A DNA stretch of 64,000 nucleotides, from NCBI RefSeq assembly GCF_009650605.1, contig NZ_WAJT01000001.1:2294001-2358000 (forward strand). Reading direction: 5' to 3'. A program made the translations under genes and the position numbers. Position 1 is the stretch's first letter. Each line of letters opens with the position of its first letter. The notes below the pieces were generated by a model. That model searched no databases and had not been told where the DNA came from. It saw nothing but the letters and a program-made list of their open reading frames with translations. Source of the DNA: Labrenzia sp. CE80. GTDB lineage: Bacteria > Pseudomonadota > Alphaproteobacteria > Rhizobiales > Stappiaceae. Positions 25,246-34,461 of this stretch are shown in pieces.

Positions 25246-26832
25246 ATGAAATTGAACCGACTTATTGCCGGGCTAGCGCTTGGTGCCGGGCTAATGTGCG
25301 GCGCATCGGCCTTTGCTCAGACACTGAACGTTGCCGTTCGCGGCGGCCCCGACTCCATGGACCCGCACTATTCTGCACTAGGTCCGCATGCAGAAGCGGC
25401 AAAGCACATTTATGATACGCTTGTCTGGTCGGCTGAAGACCTGCAGATTGAGCCGGGTCTTGCCACATCCTGGAAACCGATTGACGACGACACTTGGGAA
25501 TTCAAGCTGCGCGAAGGCGTCAAATTTCACGACGGCTCTGACTTCGACGCTGAAGATGTCAAGTTTTCTATCGAGCGCATTCCAGCCGTAACCGGCCCGA
25601 CCACTACCGAAATCTATGTGCGCCGCATCAAGGAAGTGGAGATCGTCGATCCCCACACACTCCTTCTCCACACGGATGGACCGGCCGCAACACTGCCCTA
25701 TGATTTTGTGCGTCTGTTCATCGTTTCGTCCGAAGCCGCTGCGGACTATTCCACTAGTGAAACCGCAGCCGAAGGCTTTAACTCCGGTACGGCAGCAGTC
25801 GGCACAGGCCCCTACAAGTTCGTCAGCTGGGAGCCCAAAGGTGATCTGGTACTTGAGCGCTTTGATGACTACTGGCGCGGTGAAGGCCCCTGGGAAACTG
25901 TTGTTCGCAAGGAAATGCCCGACGATAGCGCAAGGTTGGCCGCCCTGCTTGCAGGTCAGGTAGATGTCATCAACTACGTTTCATCGGTCGACTATGTGAC
26001 CTTGAAAGACAATCCTGCAATCGATGCGGTGCAAGGGGATTCCGTCTACATCATGAACCTGCAGCTAGATCAGCGCGAAACGACGCCGATGGTTCGTGCC
26101 AAAGACGGTTCAGCTCTGGACGAGAACCCCTTCCTCAAGCAGGAAGTGCGCGATGCGCTAGACTTTGCCATCGACCGGGAAACCATGGTCGAAATCGTTC
26201 TGGAAGGTCTGGGCAAGCCCGCCAATCAGTTGATGCCCGCCGGATTCTTTGGATCTTCCGAAGACATCCCGACGCCTGTCTATGACCCGGCCAAAGCCAA
26301 GGAACTGCTCGCCGCCGCTGGCTATCCGGACGGCTTTGAGATGGATCTCTATTGCACGAGCGACCGGTTGCCGGGAGACGGAGCGATCTGCCAGGGTCTT
26401 GGCCAAATGTTTGCGCAGGTCGGCATCACCACCAATGTGAACGCCATTTCCAAGACGATCTACTTCACCGCACAGGCTAATGGCGACTACTCCATCTATA
26501 TGAACGGCTGGGGCACATTGACTGGTGAGGCATCTTATACGCTTGGCGGCCTTGCACATTCGAACAATCCGGAAGTCAAGCTTGGGGCGTTCAACCGTAC
26601 GGGCTATTCCAACCCGGATGTTGACCGGCTTCTGCAGGCTGGCGCCACCATGCTGGACGCAGACGCGCGCCGTGCCGCCTACGAAGAGGCAATGGAACTT
26701 GTCGTGGCAGACAAGGTATTGAATCCGATTGTCCAACTTCAAACTGTTTGGGGCGCTCAGGCTGGCAAATACGAGTTCACGCCGCGCGCCGATGAAGACA
26801 CGCTTGCTTTCTTCATCAAGCCGAAAAAATAA
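25246..26832 (+). CDS. Dpp/Opp-type ABC transporter, periplasmic binding protein (system A)
   Basis: A 528-residue family 5 solute-binding protein with a clear signal peptide (AGLALGAGLMCGASAFAQ). Family features are GGPDSMDPHYSAL at the start of the mature protein, the WEFKLREGVKFHDGSDFDAEDV block, and the DALDFAIDRETMVEIVLEG helix. It delivers peptides, opines or other small amides to the permeases encoded next. A GAGAGGA ribosome site precedes the ATG. It heads a four-gene operon and is divergent from the MarR/creatininase operon, whose enzymes probably degrade its ligand. Confidence 0.92.
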   Translation: MKLNRLIAGLALGAGLMCGASAFAQTLNVAVRGGPDSMDPHYSALGPHAEAAKHIYDTLVWSAEDLQIEPGLATSWKPIDDDTWEFKLREGVKFHDGSDFDAEDVKFSIERIPAVTGPTTTEIYVRRIKEVEIVDPHTLLLHTDGPAATLPYDFVRLFIVSSEAAADYSTSETAAEGFNSGTAAVGTGPYKFVSWEPKGDLVLERFDDYWRGEGPWETVVRKEMPDDSARLAALLAGQVDVINYVSSVDYVTLKDNPAIDAVQGDSVYIMNLQLDQRETTPMVRAKDGSALDENPFLKQEVRDALDFAIDRETMVEIVLEGLGKPANQLMPAGFFGSSEDIPTPVYDPAKAKELLAAAGYPDGFEMDLYCTSDRLPGDGAICQGLGQMFAQVGITTNVNAISKTIYFTAQANGDYSIYMNGWGTLTGEASYTLGGLAHSNNPEVKLGAFNRTGYSNPDVDRLLQAGATMLDADARRAAYEEAMELVVADKVLNPIVQLQTVWGAQAGKYEFTPRADEDTLAFFIKPKK

Positions 26833-26843
26833 ACGCCTTTTCA

Positions 26844-26873
26844 GCCGGGGCAGCGGAGATCCCTTGCCCCGGC
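26844..26873 (+). promoter_or_regulatory. Stable hairpin between binding-protein and permease genes (system A)
   Basis: A perfect 9-bp stem, GCCGGGGCA and TGCCCCGGC, with a 12-base loop and no U-run. It lies between the binding-protein stop and the permease start, where such hairpins usually stabilise the upstream message and reduce downstream expression. Confidence 0.65.
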
Positions 26874-26895
26874 ACCTCTTTGAAATCGAGAAAAT

Positions 26896-27870
26896 ATGCT
26901 TGGCTTCCTAATCCAGCGCACGCTACAGGCCTCAATGGTCATGGCGGTGATGTCTGTTCTTGTGTTCTGTGGGGTCTATGCGATCGGCAACCCAGTGGAC
27001 ATCATGATTCCCCCGGATGCTACGCAGCAGCTTCGCGACGAAACCATCGCCAAGCTGGGTCTCGATAAACCTCTTTACATCCAATACTTCACCTTTGTCG
27101 GAAACCTTCTGCAGGGCGATTTCGGTCGCAGTTTCGTTTACAATATCCCGGTCTTGGAGCTCATCGGTGGGCGCCTGCCGGCAACGCTTGAACTGGTTCT
27201 GATTTCGGTCATCACCGCCACCGTTCTCGGCGTCTCACTTGGAATTTATGCCGGCTACAAGCCTGACAGCTGGATATCAAAGGCGATCATGATCGTGTCG
27301 GTGCTTGGATTTTCCGTGCCTTCCTTCTGGGTCGGCCTGATCCTTATCCTGACATTCGCGGTGAATTTGAACCTCCTGCCTGCAGGTGGACGCGGGCAAA
27401 CGGTCGAGGTTTTTGGCATTCCATGGAGCTTCCTGACGATTGACGGCTTGCGCCATATCGCCTTGCCGGCGATCAACCTAGCGCTTTTCAAACTCTCAAT
27501 GATGATCCGCCTTGCGAGGGCTGGAACACGGGAGATCATGCTGAGCGACACCATCAAGTTCGCACGAGCTGCCGGCATCAGTGAGCGTGTGATCTTGAGC
27601 CGTCACCTTCTGAAACTCATTTCGATCCCCATCGTCACGGTGTTCGGACTCGAGCTCGGCTCAACACTCGCCTTTGCTGTTGTGACGGAAACCATTTTTT
27701 CCTGGCCCGGTGTCGGCAAACTGATCATCGACAGCATCGGACTTTTGGATCGACCGGTGATGGTGGCCTACCTGATCCTTGTGGCCCTGCTGTTCGTGAC
27801 AATCAACTTCACAATCGATTTCGTCTTCGCGCTTATCGATCCCCGTCTGCGGCATGGAGGCAAGGCATGA
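26896..27870 (+). CDS. Dpp-type ABC transporter permease, DppB-like (system A)
   Basis: A 324-residue inner-membrane permease with about six helices. It has the conserved LGLDKPLYIQYFTFVG segment near the N-terminus and the EAA-type ATPase-contact loop FARAAGISERVILSRHLLK near residue 225, followed by TETIFSWPGVGKLI. It pairs with the DppC-like protein encoded next, overlapping it by four bases (ATGA). It forms half of the translocation pore. Confidence 0.92.
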   Translation: MLGFLIQRTLQASMVMAVMSVLVFCGVYAIGNPVDIMIPPDATQQLRDETIAKLGLDKPLYIQYFTFVGNLLQGDFGRSFVYNIPVLELIGGRLPATLELVLISVITATVLGVSLGIYAGYKPDSWISKAIMIVSVLGFSVPSFWVGLILILTFAVNLNLLPAGGRGQTVEVFGIPWSFLTIDGLRHIALPAINLALFKLSMMIRLARAGTREIMLSDTIKFARAAGISERVILSRHLLKLISIPIVTVFGLELGSTLAFAVVTETIFSWPGVGKLIIDSIGLLDRPVMVAYLILVALLFVTINFTIDFVFALIDPRLRHGGKA

Positions 27871-28742
27871 GCAGGTCTGCAAGAGCAGAATTCTGGAACG
27901 AATTCCGCCAAAACCGTATCGCGCTCCTCTCGCTTGGTGTGGTGGGCATTCTCGCTTTGGCGACACTGTTCGCACCGCTGATCGCGCCGCAAAACCCCTA
28001 CGATCTCGCGAACCTGTCGCTTATGGATGCACGTCGACCGCCTGGGTTTGTTGGCTCAGGCGGTTATGTCCACATTCTTGGAACGGACCCACAAGGCCGG
28101 GATCTGGCATCCGCGATCCTGTACGGGCTGCGCGTTTCAATCCAGATTGGGCTAGCAGCCGGCGGCGTCGCGCTCGTGATCGGAAGCTTCCTGGGAATCC
28201 TTGCAGCCTACTCCAGCGGCCGTATAGAAATGTCGATCATGCGCATGGTCGACCTGCAGCTTTCCTTTCCTGCCATCCTCCTTGCACTGGTGCTTGTAGC
28301 CATCCTTGGCCAGGGCAAGCCTCAGCTGATCGGTGCACTGGTCGCGGCGCAATATGCCTATTTCGCCCGAACGGCCTATGGAGCGGCCAAGACCGAACGC
28401 GCCAAGGACTATGTCGAGGCAGCTCTCGCAACACCGCTGTCGGCAGGACGCGTGATCTGGCGGCATATCCTGCCCAACTGTCTGCCGCCGCTGATCGTTG
28501 TCGCCACAGTGCAGATCGCAAACGCGATTTCGCTTGAGGCCACACTGTCTTTCCTGGGGCTCGGGCTCCCCGTCACTGAACCATCGCTCGGCATGCTGAT
28601 ATCCAACGGATTTCGCTACATGATGAGCGGTCGCTACTGGATTTCGGTCTATCCAGGCATCGCACTGATCACTCTGATCGTGTCGATCACCGTTGTCGGT
28701 GACCAGATCCGAGATCAGTTGAATCCGAGGCTGCGCAAATGA
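27867..28742 (+). CDS. Dpp-type ABC transporter permease, DppC-like (system A)
   Basis: A 291-residue permease with an N-terminal helix, HILGTDPQGRDLASAILYGL and the EAA-like loop DYVEAALATPLSAGRVIWRH, followed by LEATLSFLGLGLPVTEPSLG, all standard for DppC/OppC. It is translationally coupled to both neighbours by ATGA overlaps and forms the second half of the membrane channel. Confidence 0.92.
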   Translation: MSRSARAEFWNEFRQNRIALLSLGVVGILALATLFAPLIAPQNPYDLANLSLMDARRPPGFVGSGGYVHILGTDPQGRDLASAILYGLRVSIQIGLAAGGVALVIGSFLGILAAYSSGRIEMSIMRMVDLQLSFPAILLALVLVAILGQGKPQLIGALVAAQYAYFARTAYGAAKTERAKDYVEAALATPLSAGRVIWRHILPNCLPPLIVVATVQIANAISLEATLSFLGLGLPVTEPSLGMLISNGFRYMMSGRYWISVYPGIALITLIVSITVVGDQIRDQLNPRLRK

Positions 28743-30415
28743 CCGCACCCGTTCTGGAAGTCCAGGGCCTGACAACCCACTTCTTCACGCGCCAGGGCGA
28801 GATTCCCGCCGTGCGCAATGTCAGCTTCTCGCTTCAAGCAGGCGAAGTTCTCGGCCTTGTCGGTGAGAGCGGTTCCGGCAAATCGGTTACAGGGTTTTCC
28901 ATTCTGGGCTTGGTGGATGCACCAGGCCGGATCGTCTCAGGGTCCGTGAAATTAAATGGCAAGGAGCTTGTTGGCCTGCCCGAGCCCGAGTTGCGCAAAC
29001 GCCGTGGCCGCGAGATTGCCATGATCTTTCAGGATCCTATTGCCACATTGAACCCTATGCTCAGCATCGGCGATCAAATGCGCATGGCACTCTTCGCCCA
29101 TGAAAAACGCTCCCTTAAGGCCGCGAACGCAAGATGCATTGAACTTCTGGGGCGGGTCGGGATCACCGACCCGGTGGCGGGCCTCAAGGCCTACCCACAT
29201 GAATATTCTGGAGGCATGCGCCAACGCGTCGCCATTGCGATTGCCCTGCTGCACAATCCATCCGTCATTATCGCCGACGAACCGACGACCGCTCTCGACG
29301 TTTCAATACAGGCCCAGATTCTCTCTGAAATGCAGGATCTCGTAAGAGAGAGCGGAACGGCACTGATCTGGATCACACACGATCTCGCCGTCGTTGCTTC
29401 ACTCGCCAAGCGCCTTGCCGTCATGTATCGAGGTGAAATTATCGAAACAGGGCCGACATTTGACGTCCTGCGAAACCCCGAACATGAATACACAGCCAAC
29501 TTGCTTGCGGCACTGCCGTCTAATGCCGAACCGGGGCAATTGCTCGCCCAAGGCGGGACTGTTCCCTCCCCGCCGAGTGCTCAAAAAACGGCGCAGCCTC
29601 CGGAGAAAGAAGACTTTCTCAAAGTCAGTAACGCAAACCGAGTGTTTTCGCCAAAGATCTCGCTTGGCGAGAAAATCGCCGGGTTTGTTGGGACGGGCAA
29701 TCGTCGGAGCAGCACCCATGCGGTCAAGGATGTGACACTTCGCGTCGCGCGCGGCGAAACGTTGGGATTGGTGGGTGAGAGCGGCAGCGGCAAGTCGACC
29801 CTTGGGCGGCTAATGGCCGGTATTTTGCCACCAACCAGCGGACAGATCCTGCTGGACGACGCACCAGTCATGCAAGCGGGCAAGAAAGCCACCCTGCGCG
29901 TTCAGACCGTTTTTCAAGACCCATTTGCCAGCCTGAACCCGCGCATGAAGGTTGGGCACGCGGTCTCCGAAGGCGCGCTCGCACATGGTCTGATCAAGCC
30001 GCCCGAAGCAACTGACTACGTGAAGAACTGGTTCGATCGGGTCGGCCTGGAGCCTGAATGGGCAGACAGGTTCCCCCATCAATTCTCAGGCGGCCAGCGT
30101 CAGCGGGTCGCGATTGCCCGAGCGCTCGCGATGCAGCCGGATGTTCTCATCTGCGACGAACCCGTCGCCTCGTTGGACGTTTCGATACAGGCCCAGATCA
30201 TCAACCTTTTCTTGGAGCTTCAAAAGGGACTTGGACTGACAATGGTCTTCATCAGCCATGACTTGTCAGTTGTCCGCCACCTGAGTGATCGGGTTGCGGT
30301 GATGTATCTTGGAGAGATTGTCGAAATTGGTCCCGCCGAAGAGATCTATAATTTACCCGTTCACGACTATACGAAGCGGCTGCTCGACGCGGTTCCGGTG
30401 ATCGACCTGGACTGA
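28739..30415 (+). CDS. Fused Dpp-type ABC transporter ATPases, DppD-DppF (system A)
   Basis: A 558-residue protein carrying two complete ABC ATPase domains. The first has Walker A GESGSGKS near residue 42, signature YSGGMRQRV and Walker B VIIADEPTTALD. The second has Walker A GESGSGKST near residue 347, signature FSGGQRQRV and Walker B VLICDEPVASLD. A linker of about 60 residues, rich in Pro, Gln and Lys, joins them. Such DppDF fusions are common in alphaproteobacteria and power peptide-type importers. It is the last gene of the system A operon and converges on the system B operon. Confidence 0.93.
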   Translation: MTAPVLEVQGLTTHFFTRQGEIPAVRNVSFSLQAGEVLGLVGESGSGKSVTGFSILGLVDAPGRIVSGSVKLNGKELVGLPEPELRKRRGREIAMIFQDPIATLNPMLSIGDQMRMALFAHEKRSLKAANARCIELLGRVGITDPVAGLKAYPHEYSGGMRQRVAIAIALLHNPSVIIADEPTTALDVSIQAQILSEMQDLVRESGTALIWITHDLAVVASLAKRLAVMYRGEIIETGPTFDVLRNPEHEYTANLLAALPSNAEPGQLLAQGGTVPSPPSAQKTAQPPEKEDFLKVSNANRVFSPKISLGEKIAGFVGTGNRRSSTHAVKDVTLRVARGETLGLVGESGSGKSTLGRLMAGILPPTSGQILLDDAPVMQAGKKATLRVQTVFQDPFASLNPRMKVGHAVSEGALAHGLIKPPEATDYVKNWFDRVGLEPEWADRFPHQFSGGQRQRVAIARALAMQPDVLICDEPVASLDVSIQAQIINLFLELQKGLGLTMVFISHDLSVVRHLSDRVAVMYLGEIVEIGPAEEIYNLPVHDYTKRLLDAVPVIDLD

Positions 30416-30651
30416 CGACGACTTCTAAAAATTTACCCTCTGCGGCTTGGTTAAGGAGCACCCTTTAACACGCTCGGTTAAACTGGCATCAATGACCGGA
30501 CACCGCGTAAGCATTCAGTGTTTGGCAAGCGTTCGGGCGTCCCGAGCCTTTGTGAGCCGGTTGTTGCGGACTCCAATTCGATCCAATTCGGTTTTGACCG
30601 TTAGATTTGAAGTGTCAAAAAGAACCATGCCGCTTTTTACTTAGCTAAAGA

Positions 30652-32448
30652 CTAGTGCTCCATCACGAGATGGCCGACATCGACAGTCATGTAACTGCGC
30701 TTTGGCGGGGTCCATTGTTGGCTCCGAATTGGACTTTTTAGTTCTTCAGTATTGAGCCCACGTCGGTCCTTCTTGATCGCTGGATCAGGGATGGGAACCG
30801 CTTCTATCAGCTTTTTTGTATATGGATGCTGTGGGTTGCTCAGAATTCTGTCGCGGGGCCCAATCTCCACGATCTCGCCAAGCAGCATCACGGCGATCCG
30901 ATGGCTGACTCGCTCCACGACCGCAATGTCATGGCTGATAAATAAATAGGCGAGACCCAGTTCTTTCTGCAGATCGAGCATCAAATTGACAACTTGGGCT
31001 TTGACGGAGGCGTCGAGTGCGGACACCGATTCATCGGCAACGATCAAGCTAGGCTCCAGGGCAAGACAGCGAGCAATACAGATCCTTTGACGCTGTCCGC
31101 CAGAGAATTCATGTGGGAACCGCAACGCATGTTCTGGCTTCAGGCCGACGAGCTCCAGAAGCTCGCCAACGCGAAGATTGGCCTCGGAGGCACTTTTTAA
31201 CCCATGTACGCGCATGGGCTCGGCAATAGCTGCCCCGACTGTCTTACGCGGATTGAGTGAGCCATATGGGTCCTGAAAAATCATCTGCATACGCCGTCGA
31301 GCCGCGCGCATCTCAGGAGCGCTGGCCGCCATCAGGTTCTTGCCTTCAAAAACGACTGATCCGGTGACAGGCTGTAGAAGCCTAAGGATTGAGCGGCCGG
31401 TGGTCGATTTACCACAACCTGACTCGCCTACCAGGGCCAGAGTTTCGCCAGCAGCCAACGACAGCGACACGTTTTCAACTGCGTGCACATTGCCTACCGG
31501 CCGATTTAAGACGCCTCCACGTACAACAAAGCGGGTGGTCAGATTTTTCACCTCCAAAATTGTGTTAGTGCGGCGGTCCGGTTCGTTTTGGGGCTCATCT
31601 CCGACCCCGTTCTCGTCTAGCTTGGGGAACCTACGAGGGGTCTTGGTCAGCTCAAGGCCTCCGAGCCTAGGCACCGCGCCGAGTAGCATTTTAGTATAGT
31701 TGTGGCTCGGGGCGTCAAAGAGAGCAGCGGCGGCTGCTTCTTCCACCTTTTCGCCGCGCAGCATGACCACCACCTTGTCAGAAATTTCCGCGACCACCCC
31801 CATGTCATGGGTGATGAACATCACGGCCATTCCGATTTCCTGCTGCAACTCGCGGACCAGCTCCAAAATTTGCGCCTGAATTGTCACGTCGAGAGCGGTT
31901 GTCGGCTCGTCAGCAATGAGCAGTTTGGGCCGGCAGGCAAGCGCCATGGCGATCATTGCTCGCTGGCGCATGCCTCCAGAAAAACTGTGCGGATATTCGC
32001 TCATTCGACGCTTGGCGTCGGGAATACGGACCAGATCGAACAGCCGCAGGGTTTCTATCTCCGCGTCGGACACGCTCATGCCCCGATGGCGGCGCAAGAC
32101 TTCGGCCACCTGATAGCCAATCTTGATGACGGGGTTGAGGCTTGTCATTGGTTCTTGAAAGATCATGCCGATATCGCCGCCGCGCACATCACGCATGGAG
32201 CTTTCATCAAGAGCCAGAATGTCCTCGCCGTCCAGCCTGATCGTTCCATCGATCTTGCCTTGGTTTTCCGGCAGCAAACGCATGATTGAGAGGGCAGTTA
32301 CCGACTTGCCGGATCCAGATTCGCCGACGATGGCTACCGTCTCACCTTTGCCAATGGAGAAACTGACGTTTCGGACGACAGGCACCCATTCGCCGTCGGC
32401 GCGGAAGGAGGTCGTTAGGTTTTCAACGCTGAGGATGGGGCTGGTCAT
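30652..32448 (-). CDS. Fused Dpp-type ABC transporter ATPases, DppD-DppF (system B)
   Basis: A 598-residue protein with two ABC ATPase domains. The first has GESGSGKS, FSGGMRQRA and LLIADEPTTALD; the second has GESGCGKST, FSGGQRQRI and LIVADESVSALD, in which the usual Pro of the Walker B region is Ser. It has the same domain order as system A but differs in sequence, so it is not a recent duplicate. It is the last gene of a leftward operon that starts with two FAD oxidoreductases. Its start overlaps the permease stop by four bases. Confidence 0.93.
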   Translation of the reverse strand: MTSPILSVENLTTSFRADGEWVPVVRNVSFSIGKGETVAIVGESGSGKSVTALSIMRLLPENQGKIDGTIRLDGEDILALDESSMRDVRGGDIGMIFQEPMTSLNPVIKIGYQVAEVLRRHRGMSVSDAEIETLRLFDLVRIPDAKRRMSEYPHSFSGGMRQRAMIAMALACRPKLLIADEPTTALDVTIQAQILELVRELQQEIGMAVMFITHDMGVVAEISDKVVVMLRGEKVEEAAAAALFDAPSHNYTKMLLGAVPRLGGLELTKTPRRFPKLDENGVGDEPQNEPDRRTNTILEVKNLTTRFVVRGGVLNRPVGNVHAVENVSLSLAAGETLALVGESGCGKSTTGRSILRLLQPVTGSVVFEGKNLMAASAPEMRAARRRMQMIFQDPYGSLNPRKTVGAAIAEPMRVHGLKSASEANLRVGELLELVGLKPEHALRFPHEFSGGQRQRICIARCLALEPSLIVADESVSALDASVKAQVVNLMLDLQKELGLAYLFISHDIAVVERVSHRIAVMLLGEIVEIGPRDRILSNPQHPYTKKLIEAVPIPDPAIKKDRRGLNTEELKSPIRSQQWTPPKRSYMTVDVGHLVMEH

Positions 32449-33353
32449 TGTTCACCTTTCAGCCGGGGATCGATCGCATCGCGCAGGCCGTCTCCGAGCA
32501 GATTGAGCGAGAACACCACAATTAGAATTGCCAACGAGGGGAAGAGCGCCAACCAAAAACTATCGAGGATGTTCTCGAACCCCTCACGGATCATGCCGCC
32601 CCAGGTCGGAATTGGCGGGTTGACACCAAGCCCGATGAAGGCGAGCGACGCCTCGACCCGGATAGCGGTGGCGAGCCAAAGCGACCCCATGACTAGGACC
32701 TCAGGCGCTATGTTAGGCAGGATATGGCCGAACATCAGTCGGACATGGGAATAGCCTAGGGCGTGACCTGCTTCTATGAACTCCCGGCTCTTAACGGCGA
32801 TGGTAGGGGCCCGAGCGATGCGAGCGAAGGGCGGAATGGCGGTTAGAGAGATCGCAATCACCAGATTGGATACAGACGGTCCGAGCATAGCAACTACAAT
32901 CAGGCCGAGGATGAGTGAGGGGAATGCCAGCAACACATCCATGATCTGCATGATGATTATATCGGTCCGACCGCCGAAATAGCCGGCAATTAGGCCAATG
33001 AATGTGCCGATCAGCATGGCGGAGCCAATAGCAAACAGGCCGATAGTCAGAGATATCCGGGCGCCCCAGAGGATGCGCGAAAGGGTATCACGACCGTAGT
33101 AGTCCGTTCCAAACCAGTGGGCGGATGACGGTGGTTTCAGTCGGTACAGAATGCTCTGATCCAGAGGATCGTATGGAGCAATCACCGGCGCAAAAATCGC
33201 AAGAAGGCAGACGAGTGCAAACACCCCAACACCAACCCAAGATGTCTTGTTGGTGTTAAAGGCCTTGAATAGGCCCGTTATCATCGAACCAAACGCAATC
33301 TTGATGTAGCTGGTTCGTGAAAAGCGGACGGGAGGGAGATCGGACGTGGTCAT
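32445..33353 (-). CDS. Dpp-type ABC transporter permease, DppC-like (system B)
   Basis: A 302-residue permease with FGTDYYGRDTLSRILWGARI and the EAA-type loop FIEAGHALGYSHVRLMFGHI, followed by VEASLAFIGLGVNPPIPTWG. It is coupled by 4-base overlaps to the DppB-like permease upstream and the ATPase fusion downstream, giving the standard transporter arrangement. Confidence 0.92.
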   Translation of the reverse strand: MTTSDLPPVRFSRTSYIKIAFGSMITGLFKAFNTNKTSWVGVGVFALVCLLAIFAPVIAPYDPLDQSILYRLKPPSSAHWFGTDYYGRDTLSRILWGARISLTIGLFAIGSAMLIGTFIGLIAGYFGGRTDIIIMQIMDVLLAFPSLILGLIVVAMLGPSVSNLVIAISLTAIPPFARIARAPTIAVKSREFIEAGHALGYSHVRLMFGHILPNIAPEVLVMGSLWLATAIRVEASLAFIGLGVNPPIPTWGGMIREGFENILDSFWLALFPSLAILIVVFSLNLLGDGLRDAIDPRLKGEQ

Positions 33354-34291
33354 GAGTATTTGATCCTCGGATCGATCAGGCCGTAGGTCAGGTCGGTGAT
33401 CAGGTTCACCAACACGACGATCAAGGTGTAGATCACCATCATGCCCTGCAGCATCGTGTAGTCGCGCTGGTTAAGTGCGCCGACAATGAGTTTGCCAAGA
33501 CCCGGCCGATTGAACACGATTTCGGTCAGAACGGAGTTGCCGATCAGGATACCCAGATAGAGCCCGACCACAGTAACGACGGGGATCATTGCGTTTCTTA
33601 GGCAATGCCGCCAGATGATGATGGAAAAGGCTAGGCCCTTTGCGCGGGCTGTTCGGACATAGTCCTGGTTAAGTACCTCCAGCATCGCCGAGCGAGCAAC
33701 CCGAGTGATATAGGCTGCCATGATCAGACCCAGATTGATGGCCGGCAGGGCAATGTCACGTAGACGGTCTGACAAGCTGCTGCCGTGCCCTGAGCTGATC
33801 ACAGGGAACCAGCGCAGTTGAATCGAGAAAAACAGAAGCAATAAAACAGCCGATACAAATGCGGGAAAGGACAACCCCAGCAAGGAGCCAATACGTGCTA
33901 TATAGTCCGGTAGCTTATTGCGTCTGACGGCAGACCAGACACCGATCGGAATGCCCACTACGGCACCCAGGACCAAAGAGGCCAGGGTCAGTTCAATTGT
34001 AGAGGGCAAGACCTTCAGAATTTCCATGATGACGGGTCGCCCGGACACCATTGAGGTACCCCAATCGCCGACGACCACACCGCCCATGAAGTCAACGTAT
34101 TGCTGGTATAGCGGCACATCCAATCCAAGACGCATCCTGAGAGCCGCAAGCGATGCTTCGGTAGCCTGATCGCCAAGAATAGCGACTGCAGGATCGCCGG
34201 GGAGGATCCGTACGATGAAGAATACGATGGTCAGCACAGCGAAAAGCGTGATCACTGAAAAACCAAGTCTCTTAAGAATAAATGCTGTCAT
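33350..34291 (-). CDS. Dpp-type ABC transporter permease, DppB-like (system B)
   Basis: A 313-residue permease with six predicted helices. Conserved parts are LGLDVPLYQQYVDFMGGVV, the EAA-like loop YVRTARAKGLAFSIIIWRHC and LTEIVFNRPGLGKLIV. It pairs with the DppC-like protein encoded next. The gap to the binding-protein gene holds a stable hairpin. Confidence 0.92.
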   Translation of the reverse strand: MTAFILKRLGFSVITLFAVLTIVFFIVRILPGDPAVAILGDQATEASLAALRMRLGLDVPLYQQYVDFMGGVVVGDWGTSMVSGRPVIMEILKVLPSTIELTLASLVLGAVVGIPIGVWSAVRRNKLPDYIARIGSLLGLSFPAFVSAVLLLLFFSIQLRWFPVISSGHGSSLSDRLRDIALPAINLGLIMAAYITRVARSAMLEVLNQDYVRTARAKGLAFSIIIWRHCLRNAMIPVVTVVGLYLGILIGNSVLTEIVFNRPGLGKLIVGALNQRDYTMLQGMMVIYTLIVVLVNLITDLTYGLIDPRIKYS

Positions 34292-34407
34292 GTGAGCTCC
34301 GAGGCATCCTTGTCGATCACCGCAGGCTTTGCCGAGGAAGTGGCTCCGGTAAAGCGATCTGAATGAGCACCTTCACATAGGACCGTGAGCCCCACGTAAG
34401 GAGGCCA

Positions 34408-34443
34408 GACCAGGCAGGATTTGAGCTTGAAACCCGCCTGGTC
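34408..34443 (-). promoter_or_regulatory. Stable hairpin between binding-protein and permease genes (system B)
   Basis: Outer stem GACCAGGC (34408-34415) and GCCTGGTC (34436-34443), extended inward by further near-complementary bases. There is no U-run. It lies just past the binding-protein stop on the minus strand, as in system A. Confidence 0.6.
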
Positions 34444-34461
34444 TCGTCCCGCGTCAGAGAC

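Noticed and set aside
31702..32289. A 195-codon open frame on the plus strand
   Set aside because: Antisense to the fused ATPase gene; its His-rich composition comes from the complementary strand.
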